Assembly: GCA_964017235.1 (NCBI GenBank)
Contig: OZ024933.1
Location: forward strand, 11,225,962 to 11,289,961
DNA from: Sabellastarte sp. h YS-2021
Lineage: Eukaryota; Annelida; Polychaeta; Sabellida; Sabellidae
Length of the DNA stretch: 64,000 nt
Reading direction: 5' to 3'
Under the pieces are notes generated by a model, which did no database searches, was not told where the DNA came from, and saw nothing but the letters and a program-made list of their open reading frames with translations. Positions 23,550 to 34,700 of the stretch are shown here, in pieces. Each line of letters opens with the position of its first letter. Positions within the stretch are counted from its first letter, which is position 1. The translations under genes and the position numbers were made by a program.

Positions 23550-24128
23550 ACCCCAAAAGGTGGGTTGCACAATCAGTACCATGGAGGGTAACACATATTA
23601 GCACTTGCCATATCTACAGGATGTATGTATGCAGCGTACAAAATTAAGCTAAAATAGTTCTGGGACCACAGGACTGACAACTTCACGAAGTTACTGGTCC
23701 GTCAGAAAGTTTATCAGTCTGATATGCAAACATGAGAATGAAAAATTGCTATACGGTTATTAAAATACATTATACTGAGCAGTAATTATCACACACTGTA
23801 AGTGATGATATCTAAATTAAAGCAACATCTGTGACAATATAATCTTTAGTGACAACATCAGAGGTCACTATAATAGTGATAGAAACTTTCATGGAAGATT
23901 ATTTGTACAAGGGCTATGCTGCAAATCTGATGTTTGTAAACACTTTTAATGTCTTTAAACTATGAAATGCTAGAAAGGAAGTAAAAATGATCCCTAGATG
24001 TATGTTAGAGTGATTGCAAAGCACATCTAAAGCAGGAGTCCATGGGACTACATGAGCTTCAAACAAATGGAGTCCCAGTAATTTTTCTGCAGTCTTATGT
24101 TACAGATCGCAAGATTTTGGCTTTTAAG
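23550..24128. other. AT-rich sequence with one short repeat fragment
   Basis: Near 23553-23605 the AAAAGGTGGGTTGCACAATC block also occurs at 4160 and (inverted, twice) at 46180-46260. Nothing else is recognised. Confidence 0.45.
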
Positions 24129-24130
24129 TA

Positions 24131-24294
24131 CTGTAGATCCTCTATTATTCTACCTTCTATTATCACAATTTTCAATTCTAAAACCTCAAACCCACTGTTA
24201 CAACTCCATTTAAACCTGTTTTTTAATCCCTTCTATTATCTGACCTAATATAATTGTTACTTCCCAATAGGGTCGGATAATAGAGGTTCTACTG
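24131..24294. mobile_element. Pogo/Tigger-like MITE, complete
   Basis: Inverted ends CTGTAGATCCTCTATTATTC and GGATAATAGAGGTTCTACTG are flanked by TA on both sides. The length is 164 bp with no coding capacity. Fragments of the same family lie at 1-21 and 31955-32130, and possibly at 37965. Confidence 0.8.
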
Positions 24295-24939
24295 TACGGT
24301 ATTATTCTATTTATGATGTATTATTGTATCACTGTATTGTTTATTGCATTGTCTGAAAACAAATTTAGGATTTTTATATCTTTCTTATTTTACTTGTATC
24401 TTGGTTGTTGCACCTTTGGGTGTCTTTTGATGCAGATTATGCACTGTTAAAGTCATATTAGAATTCATTAATCATTTTCCTTTTCAACTTCCATTGTAAC
24501 AGATAGTATTTCAAAAAGTGAGCAACTGGGTTTGCCTCAACAATCACACATTAGCATTCAGTGACTGTATTGCCATTTCTGTATGTATGAGTAATATTCA
24601 AAACATCCAAACCATAATTCAGTCATGCAAGATGCTTATAAGTATACTTCTACAGGTTTACAAATTTACACATATGTGGTGTCACTCTAGTATCTTTAGA
24701 CAATATTCCAAACATCCAGGCCATAATTCAGTCATGCACAGGAAGTATAAACTTACTGGACAAATGACGCGACTAGGCCTAAATTTCCATTGACCCAGAA
24801 GCATTTCTGTCAGTGGCAGACCAGTGCCAATTTGGAACCCTGGATGTATGTGACATGGGTGGTCCGATAATGGTCCTGGACATGCGAAAATAGTGCTAGG
24901 TTCTGTCATTCCACTTTGTCAAGTTACAGTCTGCAAACA

Positions 24940-25215
24940 GAATTTCATTGGTGGCCATCTTATTTTTCCAAATGGCACCAACTTTGAAACCAACCTAGCC
25001 TAGGTGGAGCCCCACTACCCTGTTAAATTTGGTCTTTTTTCAAAATGCCAGCCAAGGTGGCCATCTTATTTTTTGAAGTGGCATGAATTTTGAAGCAACC
25101 TAGCCTGGGTGATGTCCTACTATGCTGTTAAGTTTCAGATCGATCGACAGGAGGGTCTTCAAGTTAGAGTCCAGAAACGAAATGTGAATGGACAGATGGG
25201 CATCAGACACATCAA
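24940..25215. repeat. Diverged tandem repeat with GGCCATCTTATTTTT core (family D)
   Basis: Two to three units share 'GGTGGCCATCTTATTTTTC', 'TGGCACCAACTTTGAAACC' and 'TTAAGTTTCAGATCGATC'. In reverse complement these match the array at 45010-46090. Confidence 0.55.
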
Positions 25216-25571
25216 TCTAATTACCTAGGTTAATCAATCTAGGTTACACACAACCTGCCTCATGAAGGATTTTTTTTGGTATTCTGGATATGATCCAGTT
25301 CTTTCCCAAAATTAAGTCACTTCTTACTTTGGTCAGGCCCTATTCACATAAAAAATCATAAAGATCTATTCCTTGTATACCTGGACAAAAGTTCAGTGCT
25401 TAAATGTCATGCCTACTAGTACTTGCTACTACCACAAAGGTTTAATTTCAGACACCATAACTTGAAAATATTTCTCGGGACCTTTCAAAACTTGGTATGT
25501 GGGTAAATAATGGTGAGGCTTCAGAGCCTATTGTGTTGACTTGGCCTTTAACAATAAGGTCAATGTTTATG

Positions 25572-27634
25572 ATTGTGTCCACCGGATAGCATCCGGTGGA
25601 TACTATGGATTTGACTTTGTTACGCCGCCGCCACCGCCGCCACAGTGTGTAGAGAGATTTCACCGTTACCGCTCTAACGAAAAAAATATTATAGCTAGCC
25701 TTCTCAAATTTGCAGGATATATTCATAGCCATAAAATCTTCTCTGGGAATATTTTTGACCTCATTTTGAAAAACAAGATGGCCGCCACGGGCGTTTTTTG
25801 ACTTTAAACAAGGACTTTTGGTGGCCCTCTAGAGCAAGGGTATTATAGGTAGAGATCTCAAATTCGCAGGATATGTTCCTCATTATAAAATCTTGACTGG
25901 GAATATTTTTGGCCTCATTTTGAGAAACAAGATGGCCGCCACGGGCGTTTGTTTGCAGTCATGAAAAGTGCTTATATCTCCCTTATTATTGGTCCTAGAG
26001 GTTTGGGATGGTAAACCAACCTATAGGAAATCATGGGCTGGGAATCTTTTGGTGTGGTCGGATTTGACCTTGGACCCCTCCTTCAAGGTCAAACGAGGAT
26101 AGCCAAACTTAAAAGTGCTTATAACTCGCTTATTATTGGTCCTAGAGGTTTAGGATGGTAAACCAACCTATAGGAAATCATGGCCTGGGAATCTTTTGGT
26201 ATGGTCGGATTTGACCTTAGACCCCTCCTTCAAGGTCAAATGAGGATAGCCAAACTTAAAATTGCTTATAACTCGCTTATTATTGGTCCTAGAGGTTTGG
26301 GATGGTAAACCAACCTATAGGAAATCATGGGCCGGGAATCTTTTGGTGTGGTCGGATTTGACCTTGGACCCCTCCTTCAAGGTCAAACGGGGATAGCCAA
26401 ACTTAAAAGTGCTTATAACTCGCTTATTATTGGTCCTAGAGGTTTGGGATGGTAAACCAACCTATAGGAAATCATGGGCCGGGAATCTTTTGGTGTGGTC
26501 GGATTTGACCTTGGACCCCTCCTTCAAGGTCAAACGGGGATAGCCAAACTTAAAAGTGCTTATAACTCGCTTATTATTGGTCCTAGAGGTTTGGGATGGT
26601 AAACCAACCTATAGGAAATCATGGGCCGGGAATCTTTTGGTGTGGTTGGATTTGGCGTTGGACTCCTCCTTCAAGGTTAAATGAGGATAGCCAAACTTAA
26701 AAGTGCTTATAACTCGCTTATTATTGGTCCTAGAGGTTTGAGATGGTAAACCAACCTATAGGAAATCATGGGCTGGGAGTCTTTTGGTGTGGTCGGATTT
26801 GATCTTGGACCCCTCCTTCAAGGTCAAATGAGCACAGCCAAACTTAAATGTGCTAATAGTGCGCTTATTATTGGTCCTAGAGGTTTAGGATGGTAAACCA
26901 ACCTATAGGAAATCATGGGCTGGGAAGCTTTTGGTGTGGTCGGATTTGACCTTGGACCCCTCCTTCAAAGTCAAACGAGGATAGCCAAACTTAAAGTGCT
27001 TATAACTCGCTTATTATTGGTCCTAGAGGTTTAGGATGGTAAACCAACATATAGGAAATCATGGCCTGGGAATCTTTTGGTATGGTCGGATTTGACCTTA
27101 GACCCCTCCTTCAAGGTCAAATGAGGATAGCCAAACTTAAAAGTGCTTATAACTCGCTTATTATTGGTCCTAGAGGTTTGGGATGGTAAACCAACCTATA
27201 GGAAATCATGGGCTGGGAATCTATTGCTGTGGTCGGATTTGACCTCGGACCCTCCATTAAGGTCAAACGAGGATAGCCAAACTTAAAAGTGCTTATAACT
27301 CGCTTATTATTGGTCCTAGAGCTTTGGAATGGTAAACCAAAATCTAGGAAATCATGGGCTGGGAATCTTTTGGTGTGATCGGATTTGACCTTTGGCCCCT
27401 CTTTCAAGGTCAAATGAGGATTGCCAAAATTAGTGTTTATATCTTGCTTATTCATATTCTTAGAGGTTTGCAGTGTCACACCAACCTATAGGAAATCATT
27501 GGCTAAGAATCTTTTGATATGGTCAGATTTCACCTTGGGCTTCTCCTTCAAGGTTAAGCGATGTTAGAATGGCTTTGGTGAGTTTTCTTCTGGTGGATAC
27601 AATTTGCATCGGTTCTCTGATGCGATAGGTCTAG
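25572..27634 (+). mobile_element. Helentron-like element, longest copy (about 11 tandem modules)
   Basis: The 5' side has a hairpin at about 25575-25604 (TCCACCGGAT, loop AGC, ATCCGGTGGA), a CCGCCGCC patch and two related blocks with AAACAAGATGGCCGCCACGG. About eleven ~146 bp modules follow, with TTATTATTGGTCCTAGAGG at 25984, 26130, 26276 and onward. The 3' side has TCTGGTGGATAC (complement of the 5' repeat), a hairpin GCATCGG..CTGATGC, and the end CTAG then T. Each module carries a perfect 10 bp inverted repeat TTTGACCTTG / CAAGGTCAAA with an 11 nt loop (for example 26063-26093). Confidence 0.8.
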
Positions 27635-27639
27635 TTTTT

Positions 27640-28425
27640 CATAGGTAATTAGGGCCTGACAAAAGGAAAAACTGATTATGTTCTGTGGAAATATGAATCA
27701 TATTCTGGACATTAAAAAAATCAAAATTTCAAAGGTCCCAAAGAAGAAGTGAAAACATTTTGGAAAATAACTGAATGACATACCAAAAAAATTCCCAAAT
27801 TTTAAGAAATGCTCCCTGACAGAGGTTTGCATTCTACAAGCACTTTTGTATCAATTTGTAATGATAGAAAAATTTGAAAACTACTTGGGTTAGGTATTGT
27901 ATGATTAAGTTTACTAAAAATATACTCTATGTATTCACTGATATAAGCTTGAAAATCACTTGTTCCTTTTTTTCCAGTAGTCTTCTACACTCAAAGACAA
28001 GTCACAATTGAATGTTTTTCATGTGTATGTACACACAACAAGGAAAACTTGAAAAAAAGAGTTGAAAAACTGCAAGTACCCATATACCATCATATCTGTT
28101 ATCAAATGAAAGAAACCAAAATCTGACCACGGCCAGCAATAAAACTCAGTGGGGTATGACAGAGAGGGTCATGGGGAGGGAATGAATTAAAGGAAAACTT
28201 TACCGTCCCCAACTTTACACTATTTCCCTAGACTGATTTCATTTTTAAAGTTCACATGTTGAAAATATTGAAGACGAGTGTGTATTCAGCTAGTTTTTCA
28301 GTTATGGAAAAGTGAAAAGAATTGTTATACAAGGAACTGTTTCTGCCTACAGACATGGCAGTTTCTAAAAACCATTGCCACTTAGTTTTGCTCATGAATA
28401 TATGTTTATCTCAAAAGCTTTGACA
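27640..28425. other. AT-rich sequence, nothing recognised
   Basis: No exon, RNA gene or shared repeat is visible. Confidence 0.5.
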
Positions 28426-28479
28426 AGTGGAACATTTTTGTTGCCTTTTTAAGGCCTTTACACATATACAATTTTTACT

Positions 28480-29323
28480 GCATAGTGAGCAGACCAATTT
28501 TCTTTGCTTTGCACATTTGGGCGGTTTTCCCAGCAGTTTTCAGTATATTGAGAAAATATTAACTACAGTGAAAGTGGATAGAATAGTTAAAATTATCACA
28601 TGTGTAATTAAACAGCTAATACACCCACAGTACATTCCCACACCCTCCTATCCTTACATGCAATTAATCTCTCCACAATGAAGAGCTTTGGCCAGTGTCC
28701 CTTTTATAATACTGGTGATTACACCCCCTTTCAATTTATTAACTTCTTTTATCTCTTCCTTCCATTATATTTGCTGACAAGCGAAGTGACGGTTGTAAAA
28801 TCTCATCACGGTATTTCAATAAAATGCTCTCGATACCGAGATACCGGAACTACCGACCCATCCCTAATTATAATGACTTAATCTCTCCACAAACAAGACT
28901 CTTGACCAGTGTGTCCCTTTTACAATTGCTGGTAATTGTAATTCTCATTCAGTTAAACCTTTTTATGTGTCTGTATTGACACACACCATATTTTGTCATC
29001 TCTCTCCTAGTAGTTAATCCTTTCACAATGAGCATGTGTGTTTTGCATTTTGTTTTCCAATTAATATATTTGTATAAAGTTCTGTGATAGACTGCCATTT
29101 TTAACCTGTGGGGAATCCAAATATCAATGAAAACTTGGGAAAAATAGTAAAAAAAGCCGCGCGGTTTTTGAAAAATTAGATAATTTTCTAAATAGAAAAA
29201 TCCACATCGCACTACTAACTGCCGCGCCGCACATATGTATAAGCACAGAACTACTTCCATTATTTCTATTTTATTTAGCTGCGCTGCACCGCGCTGCGCC
29301 GTGTTAGTGTACAATGGGCTTTA
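28480..29323 (-). mobile_element. GC-ended interspersed repeat, copy 2
   Basis: Read on the minus strand it starts AAAGCCCATTGTACACTAAC with a GCGC-rich patch and follows 7041-8052 through its length without the SINE. This gives the pre-insertion structure and confirms the SINE boundaries in copy 1. Confidence 0.7.
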
Positions 29324-29329
29324 GACCCG

Positions 29330-30690
29330 GAAAGTGTTGTATCTGTGCTTGTGAAAAGATAAACTAACAGTTTCCAGGAAAGCACTCAATATAAACACAT
29401 CTAATTACTGAATGATTCATTTGAACATTAATTTGAATGCAAACTTGGTACAGACTTGACAATTCTTGGATATTTTTTTTTATTCAAGATACTGTGGGAA
29501 GTTTCATTTAATTGATCAAAACACATCACAAATAAACAGTAGATAAATCTTTTTAAGATCAGTTGTTGAAATTATTGTAGAAAAGTTTGCATAGTAACAG
29601 AAACATTGTGAAAAAAATTAATGTTACTTGTTTTTGACATGATTTCTCTTTAGCTACATATTGCTTTGTTAAAATGTGCATCTTAATATCTACAATATAT
29701 ATTTTATACATTTATATTAGGCATATTGAATATAACTGATTTAACTCGCACCATTTTGGAAATGAAACATAAATGTTGTATTTGTTTAGCAACAGCCTAA
29801 AGGTTTTTGGTCCTGAGTCCTTATCAAATATTAGGGGACTATCCCATTATGGATAAACCATTGTACCTCCTGATCCAGGGTTGCAGAGAGGGCATATTAT
29901 GGCGAAGTATGACAACTATCTGACTACTTTCAAAGTGAAAATGAGGCCTAAAGAGCAATTCCATAGGTTTTGAATAGGGAAGGGTCAGTGGACCTGGTTT
30001 CTCAGTATCGAGAGCATTTGACTGAAATACCGTGATGAGATTTTAAAACTCCCACTTCACTTGCCAACATGTATAATGGAAGCAAGAGTTAAAATATTAG
30101 AAACATGCCCCAAATCTGAAGAAATTATAAGCTTTTATCCCATATTTTCATGTATTTGCAGACTTTGAACAAAAATTCCATGGTTTGGTTGTGACACTTT
30201 ATAAACTCAATCTCGCTTCTCAAACTTAGAATATTGGAAACCAGAAAACTGAAGAAATCACACACTTTTATGACATATTTCCGTGCACTTGGAGACTTTT
30301 ACTGTGATGCTGTTAAGGGGAAACATCCATTTTTGGTTCAGGTGTACTAAAACATCTCGAAATCGGTATGGTTATGCACTAGTGATGTACACATTTTTGG
30401 TAATGATCCATTATTACTTTTCAGTACCTTACCATTGGATTCCAAATCATGGATACAACTGCTTTGACATTAAAAATTATATTTAAAAACATTATGAATT
30501 CCTTTACAATTAACTGAACTGAGTATACAAGGTAAAAGTGGGGTTCCTGACTAACAGGAGTAAAGAATAGGTTCATCTGTTTTTCAGCAATAAAACTGAA
30601 ATTATAGCTTGTTCTAGTTAAAATCAGGGTTAAAAACCTCCCCAACCTACGCAATTGTAATACCAGTGGCAGTTACGATGAAACTGTCAG
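29330..30690. other. AT-rich sequence, nothing recognised
   Basis: Frames at 30283-30486 and 30421-30654 are short, on opposite strands, and unsupported. Confidence 0.45.
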
Positions 30691-30710
30691 TCGTATCATA
30701 TCAAGATTAC

Positions 30711-30950
30711 GGGGGCCACAGTGGCAGAGTGGTAACACTCTTGCCTCCCACCTCTGAGGCCGGGGTTCGGTTTCCGGCACGGCCTCTAGTGGGCAAGCTT
30801 GTAGTTGCTTGCCGTTGGTCAGCAGTTTACAGTACAGAACCCTGATGAACTGTATGTACTGGTTTCCTCTGCCCTTCCAACTACCCATCATGATATGACC
30901 TGTACAGTGTTGAAAGTGACGTAAAAGCCCAAAAAATTAAATAAAATAAA
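30711..30950 (+). mobile_element. tRNA-derived SINE (type B)
   Basis: The 240 bp insertion is flanked by CATATCAAGATTAC (30697-30710) and CATATCGAGATTAC (30951-30964), a 14 bp duplication with one mismatch. It has the GGCCACAGTGGCAGAGTGG head, a degraded box B (GGTTCGGTTTCC) and an A-rich AAATAAAATAAA tail. It is older than the copies at 5793 and 44443, judging by the mismatch and changed box B. Confidence 0.82.
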
Positions 30951-31740
30951 CATATCGAGATTACCTTACCATGATTTTGAGAGTTGGGGAGCAAAGTTGT
31001 TGACTTTTTCTAAGTTATTACACAGTTTGGACATTCTTCCTGAGGTTACAGAATTTCCTGACTTTACCTCCCAACCTGTAAAATTTCACAGACCCCAACT
31101 TACATTTGGTAGGCCAGAAAGAAAAAGAGTCAACAGAAAATCTGGAATGAAACCACCACCCATGACTATGGTTTACAAATACTCAAGAAAACTTCCCAAA
31201 AAACTAATTTTCAGGGGGTCAGCATATTGACATAGTGGAACAGGGGTTTTATGTGAAAAAGTAAAAGTGGATAAACACTCAGAAAAATCTAGTTACATAG
31301 CCTTATTCACTACCTGCTAATTGTTCAATTTTTTCATACTATTATTAAGTAAGGCACCAAAAACAGTAAAGTAGACTGTTTATAATTAAAACCAATGTTA
31401 ATCAAATTTAGGTATAAGGGGATCCAATGTAAATGCCCTAAAATATAAGTGTTTTGGGGGTATAAGGGGAAGTTAGACATAACTAGAACTGAATTCTGTG
31501 AATATTGCAGATTCTAAAGTCACAGAAAGACTAGTCATTGTGACTGTTCACTGTGTATGTAGTATGTATGTATGTAGTATCTTTGATTATAATTTGGCGG
31601 CAATTTTGAATTTCAAAAACATCAGTGATTTGCATTTTTGTCAGGAGTTACTTGGTTTTGAAATATCTATATTCATCTGATATACATAACTTCCAGCAGT
31701 TTACCACTTTTCATTTTTCAATCAAGAAGTGTGGATTAAT

Positions 31741-34700
31741 ATGGAGGCTCAGAAGAGGATAGAGCTTTTTAAGTCACTTACAAACAACAATTCTCTCAAT
31801 GCTGAAGAAAGGAAAGCTATAAAATTGTTGTATAATGAAGCCAAAGAAGTACAAGAACAAGGTATTTGACATTTAAAGTGTTTTAACAGGAATTGTTTAT
31901 AAACAGTAATCTCTGAAAACAGCATGTCGATCATGGATGCAAATACTTTGTTTACAACATAACCTCTATTATCCGACCCTCTTTGGAGAGTAACAATTAG
32001 GTCAGATAATACAGGGAATGGGTAATAGAAGGAGCAAAATAATAGGTTTAAATGGATTTGGCAGGGTGAGTTTGAGGTCTGATAATTGAAAAGAATCGAG
32101 TAACAGAAGTTCAGATAACAGAGGGATTTGTTACTGTCCTAAGTTATATTATCATGAGTTATTGAGCTGGAAATAATGTAAAAAGTAACGGAAAAAGTTT
32201 GCAAGCTCATAAATGTTGTTATTGCTTGATGGAATATTAAAATTCTATTTTAACATGCCAGCCAAATATTCACTTTAAACTTTATGGAATTTAATTTAGA
32301 TGTCTTTCAAAATGAGTCCCCTTCATTGCCAAAAAATATTTAGAGGTCTTTTCAAATTACTTAGTTTCTGGTGATGATAAACCTATACATTGTAATCCAA
32401 TTCATTTCAGCTTCAGCCAACATTGAACAACAGAAATCATGTTCTGAGAGTACAAATCCAGCCATACCAGCAGACAGTAACAGTAAGTGGCTGTGTTCAA
32501 GTTCTTAGAAATTCAAATATTCAGAATGATTCTTTCTGAAACTCAGTTAAAAGCTCTTATTGTATCCACCGAAAACATCTGGTGGATACTTTGGTTTAGC
32601 GTTCATTATGTCGCCACATCGCACACATTTTTGGTATTAGCCCTCTCAGCTAGGTTTACCAAATTTGCGGGATATCTTCATTGGGAGGTAAGCTTCACCG
32701 TGGGCATTTCTTTGAAAATTCTCAACCTTTTTCTACTGGCTGGTTCTCATAGGTAGATGGTTGAATGCTTTCATAGGTGAAAGGTATAACAAATATATAT
32801 GTCCTGTACAACCTTGTAGACATTTGACCTTGAAGCTTGTAACTCAAGGTCACCCACAGAGAACCAAAGTGCCCCATGTACCAGACTTTAAAAGTGCCTA
32901 TATCTTCTTTATTATTGGTCCTAGAGGTTTGCAATGTGAAACTAACCTGTTGGAAATCAAGGTCTGGGAATCTTCTGATGTGATCAGATTTAACCTTGGA
33001 CCTCTTGTTCAAGGTCAAACGAGGACAGCAAAACTTAATAGTGCTTATAACTTGCTTATTATTGGTCATGTAGGTTTGCAATGTGAAACCAACTTATACA
33101 GGAAATGAATGGCTGGGATTCCTTTTTCTGTGGTCAGATTTGACCTTGGACCCCTCCTTCAAGGTCCAACAAGGATAGCCAAACTTAAAATTGCTTATAA
33201 TTCACTTATTATTGGTCCTAGAGGTTTGCAATGTGAACAATTTATAAGAAATCATGGGCTGGGAGTCTTCGTGCTTATAATTTGCTTATTATTGATCTTA
33301 CAAGCTTGCAATGTGAAACCAACTTAGAGGAAATCATGGGCTGGGAATCTTCTGATGTGATCAGATTTGACCTTGAGCCCCTCCTTCAAGGTCTAATGAG
33401 GACAACCAAACTTAAAAGTGATTGTAACTTGCTTATTATTGATCCTAGAGGTTTGCAATGTGAAACCAACTTGTAGGATATTATGGGCTGAGAATCTTCT
33501 GATGTTTTCAGACTTGATCTTTTGCCCCTCCTTCAAGGTGAAACGACGGTTCACTGGTTTTGGTGAATTGTCTTTCTGGTGGAACAAATTTGCATCTGTT
33601 CTCTGCATAGGTCAAGTTTTATTCCCAAATGCAATGCCAGAACAGTTTGTGTTCAAAATATTGACTTGCCGGTGCCATGCTCTGTAGCACTCATGCTTAC
33701 ATAAGCGCCCCTGAACAGTCTTATGTTGTGGCTAGTAAATATGTCTAATATGTCCTTTCAAGGTAAAATTCTCCATTAAAACCCAATAATAGGTGTATTT
33801 CGATGGATTTAAATCCATTTTTGGCTCATATTTTTAAAATGGCAGTCTGGTTTTTATTGTTATAAACAACTATTTCAAATATTTAGTCACATTATGTTTC
33901 ACAGAGCAAATACAGTATGTTCAAAACTGACATCAAAAGAAAAGTTAAGACAAACTAAATTTGCCCATTCAGAGAGCCATTGTAATGAAAAACAAGTTAC
34001 ATAATTTCAGATACCAGCTAGTAAGTTACAGATATTTGTCATAATATGTAATTTTATCTGCAGAAGAAAGGTGTTGATATATTGGTTTCATGTCCGTCAC
34101 ACTGCCCCCATACATTTCGTGTGTGTGATAACTCAAAAGCACTTTCACAACTTTCATTCAGACGTGGCACACACATGTATTTGGGGCAGGAGAGGAACCC
34201 CATTTTAAAGTTACCTTAAGCTCCAAGTTATAAAGAAGTTATGGCCACCTTAAGGTCAAAAATTAGACTTTAGGCCAATTAATGCCATACAGGTCACAAA
34301 CAATGTGACTCATCTGGCTCAAATTTTACCTGGAAACACATTACTCTCCTTATATATGCCAAAAAGGTTAAAGGTGTCTTTCAGGCCCATAAAGACCCTA
34401 CTTAGTGACCCTTTTTCAACATTTTCCATATATTTGGTCCTGTAACCTGGAAACTGAAAGTCTCTAACTGTAGAATATATAACTCCTACATGTAATCCAT
34501 CATCCTAGGAGCACAAAAATCAAAACTGATGTCAGACATGTTTCTGCATATTTTATCTTGTAATTATGGAAAACACTAATTAAAAGCCATTCAGATTTGT
34601 AAGTGCTTCAGGAAAAACAAGGCCACTGCCGCAGCAGTTATCTCCCACCTTAGAATCAGTAAAACTGGAGAACTAAAGGAGATTTAAGGCCTTTGAAGTA

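Noticed and set aside
25984-27479. Overlapping open frames in the Helentron modules (also 2750-3521, 32722-33608, 41193-41619)
   Set aside because: The same peptide recurs on both strands with module periodicity, and there are no splice sites or start context. They are repeat shadows.
30997-31230. A 77-residue plus-strand frame with a Pro/Lys-rich composition
   Set aside because: There is no splice support, homology or promoter, and it lies between a SINE and the DUF7869-like gene. I could not exclude a small exon but cannot support one.
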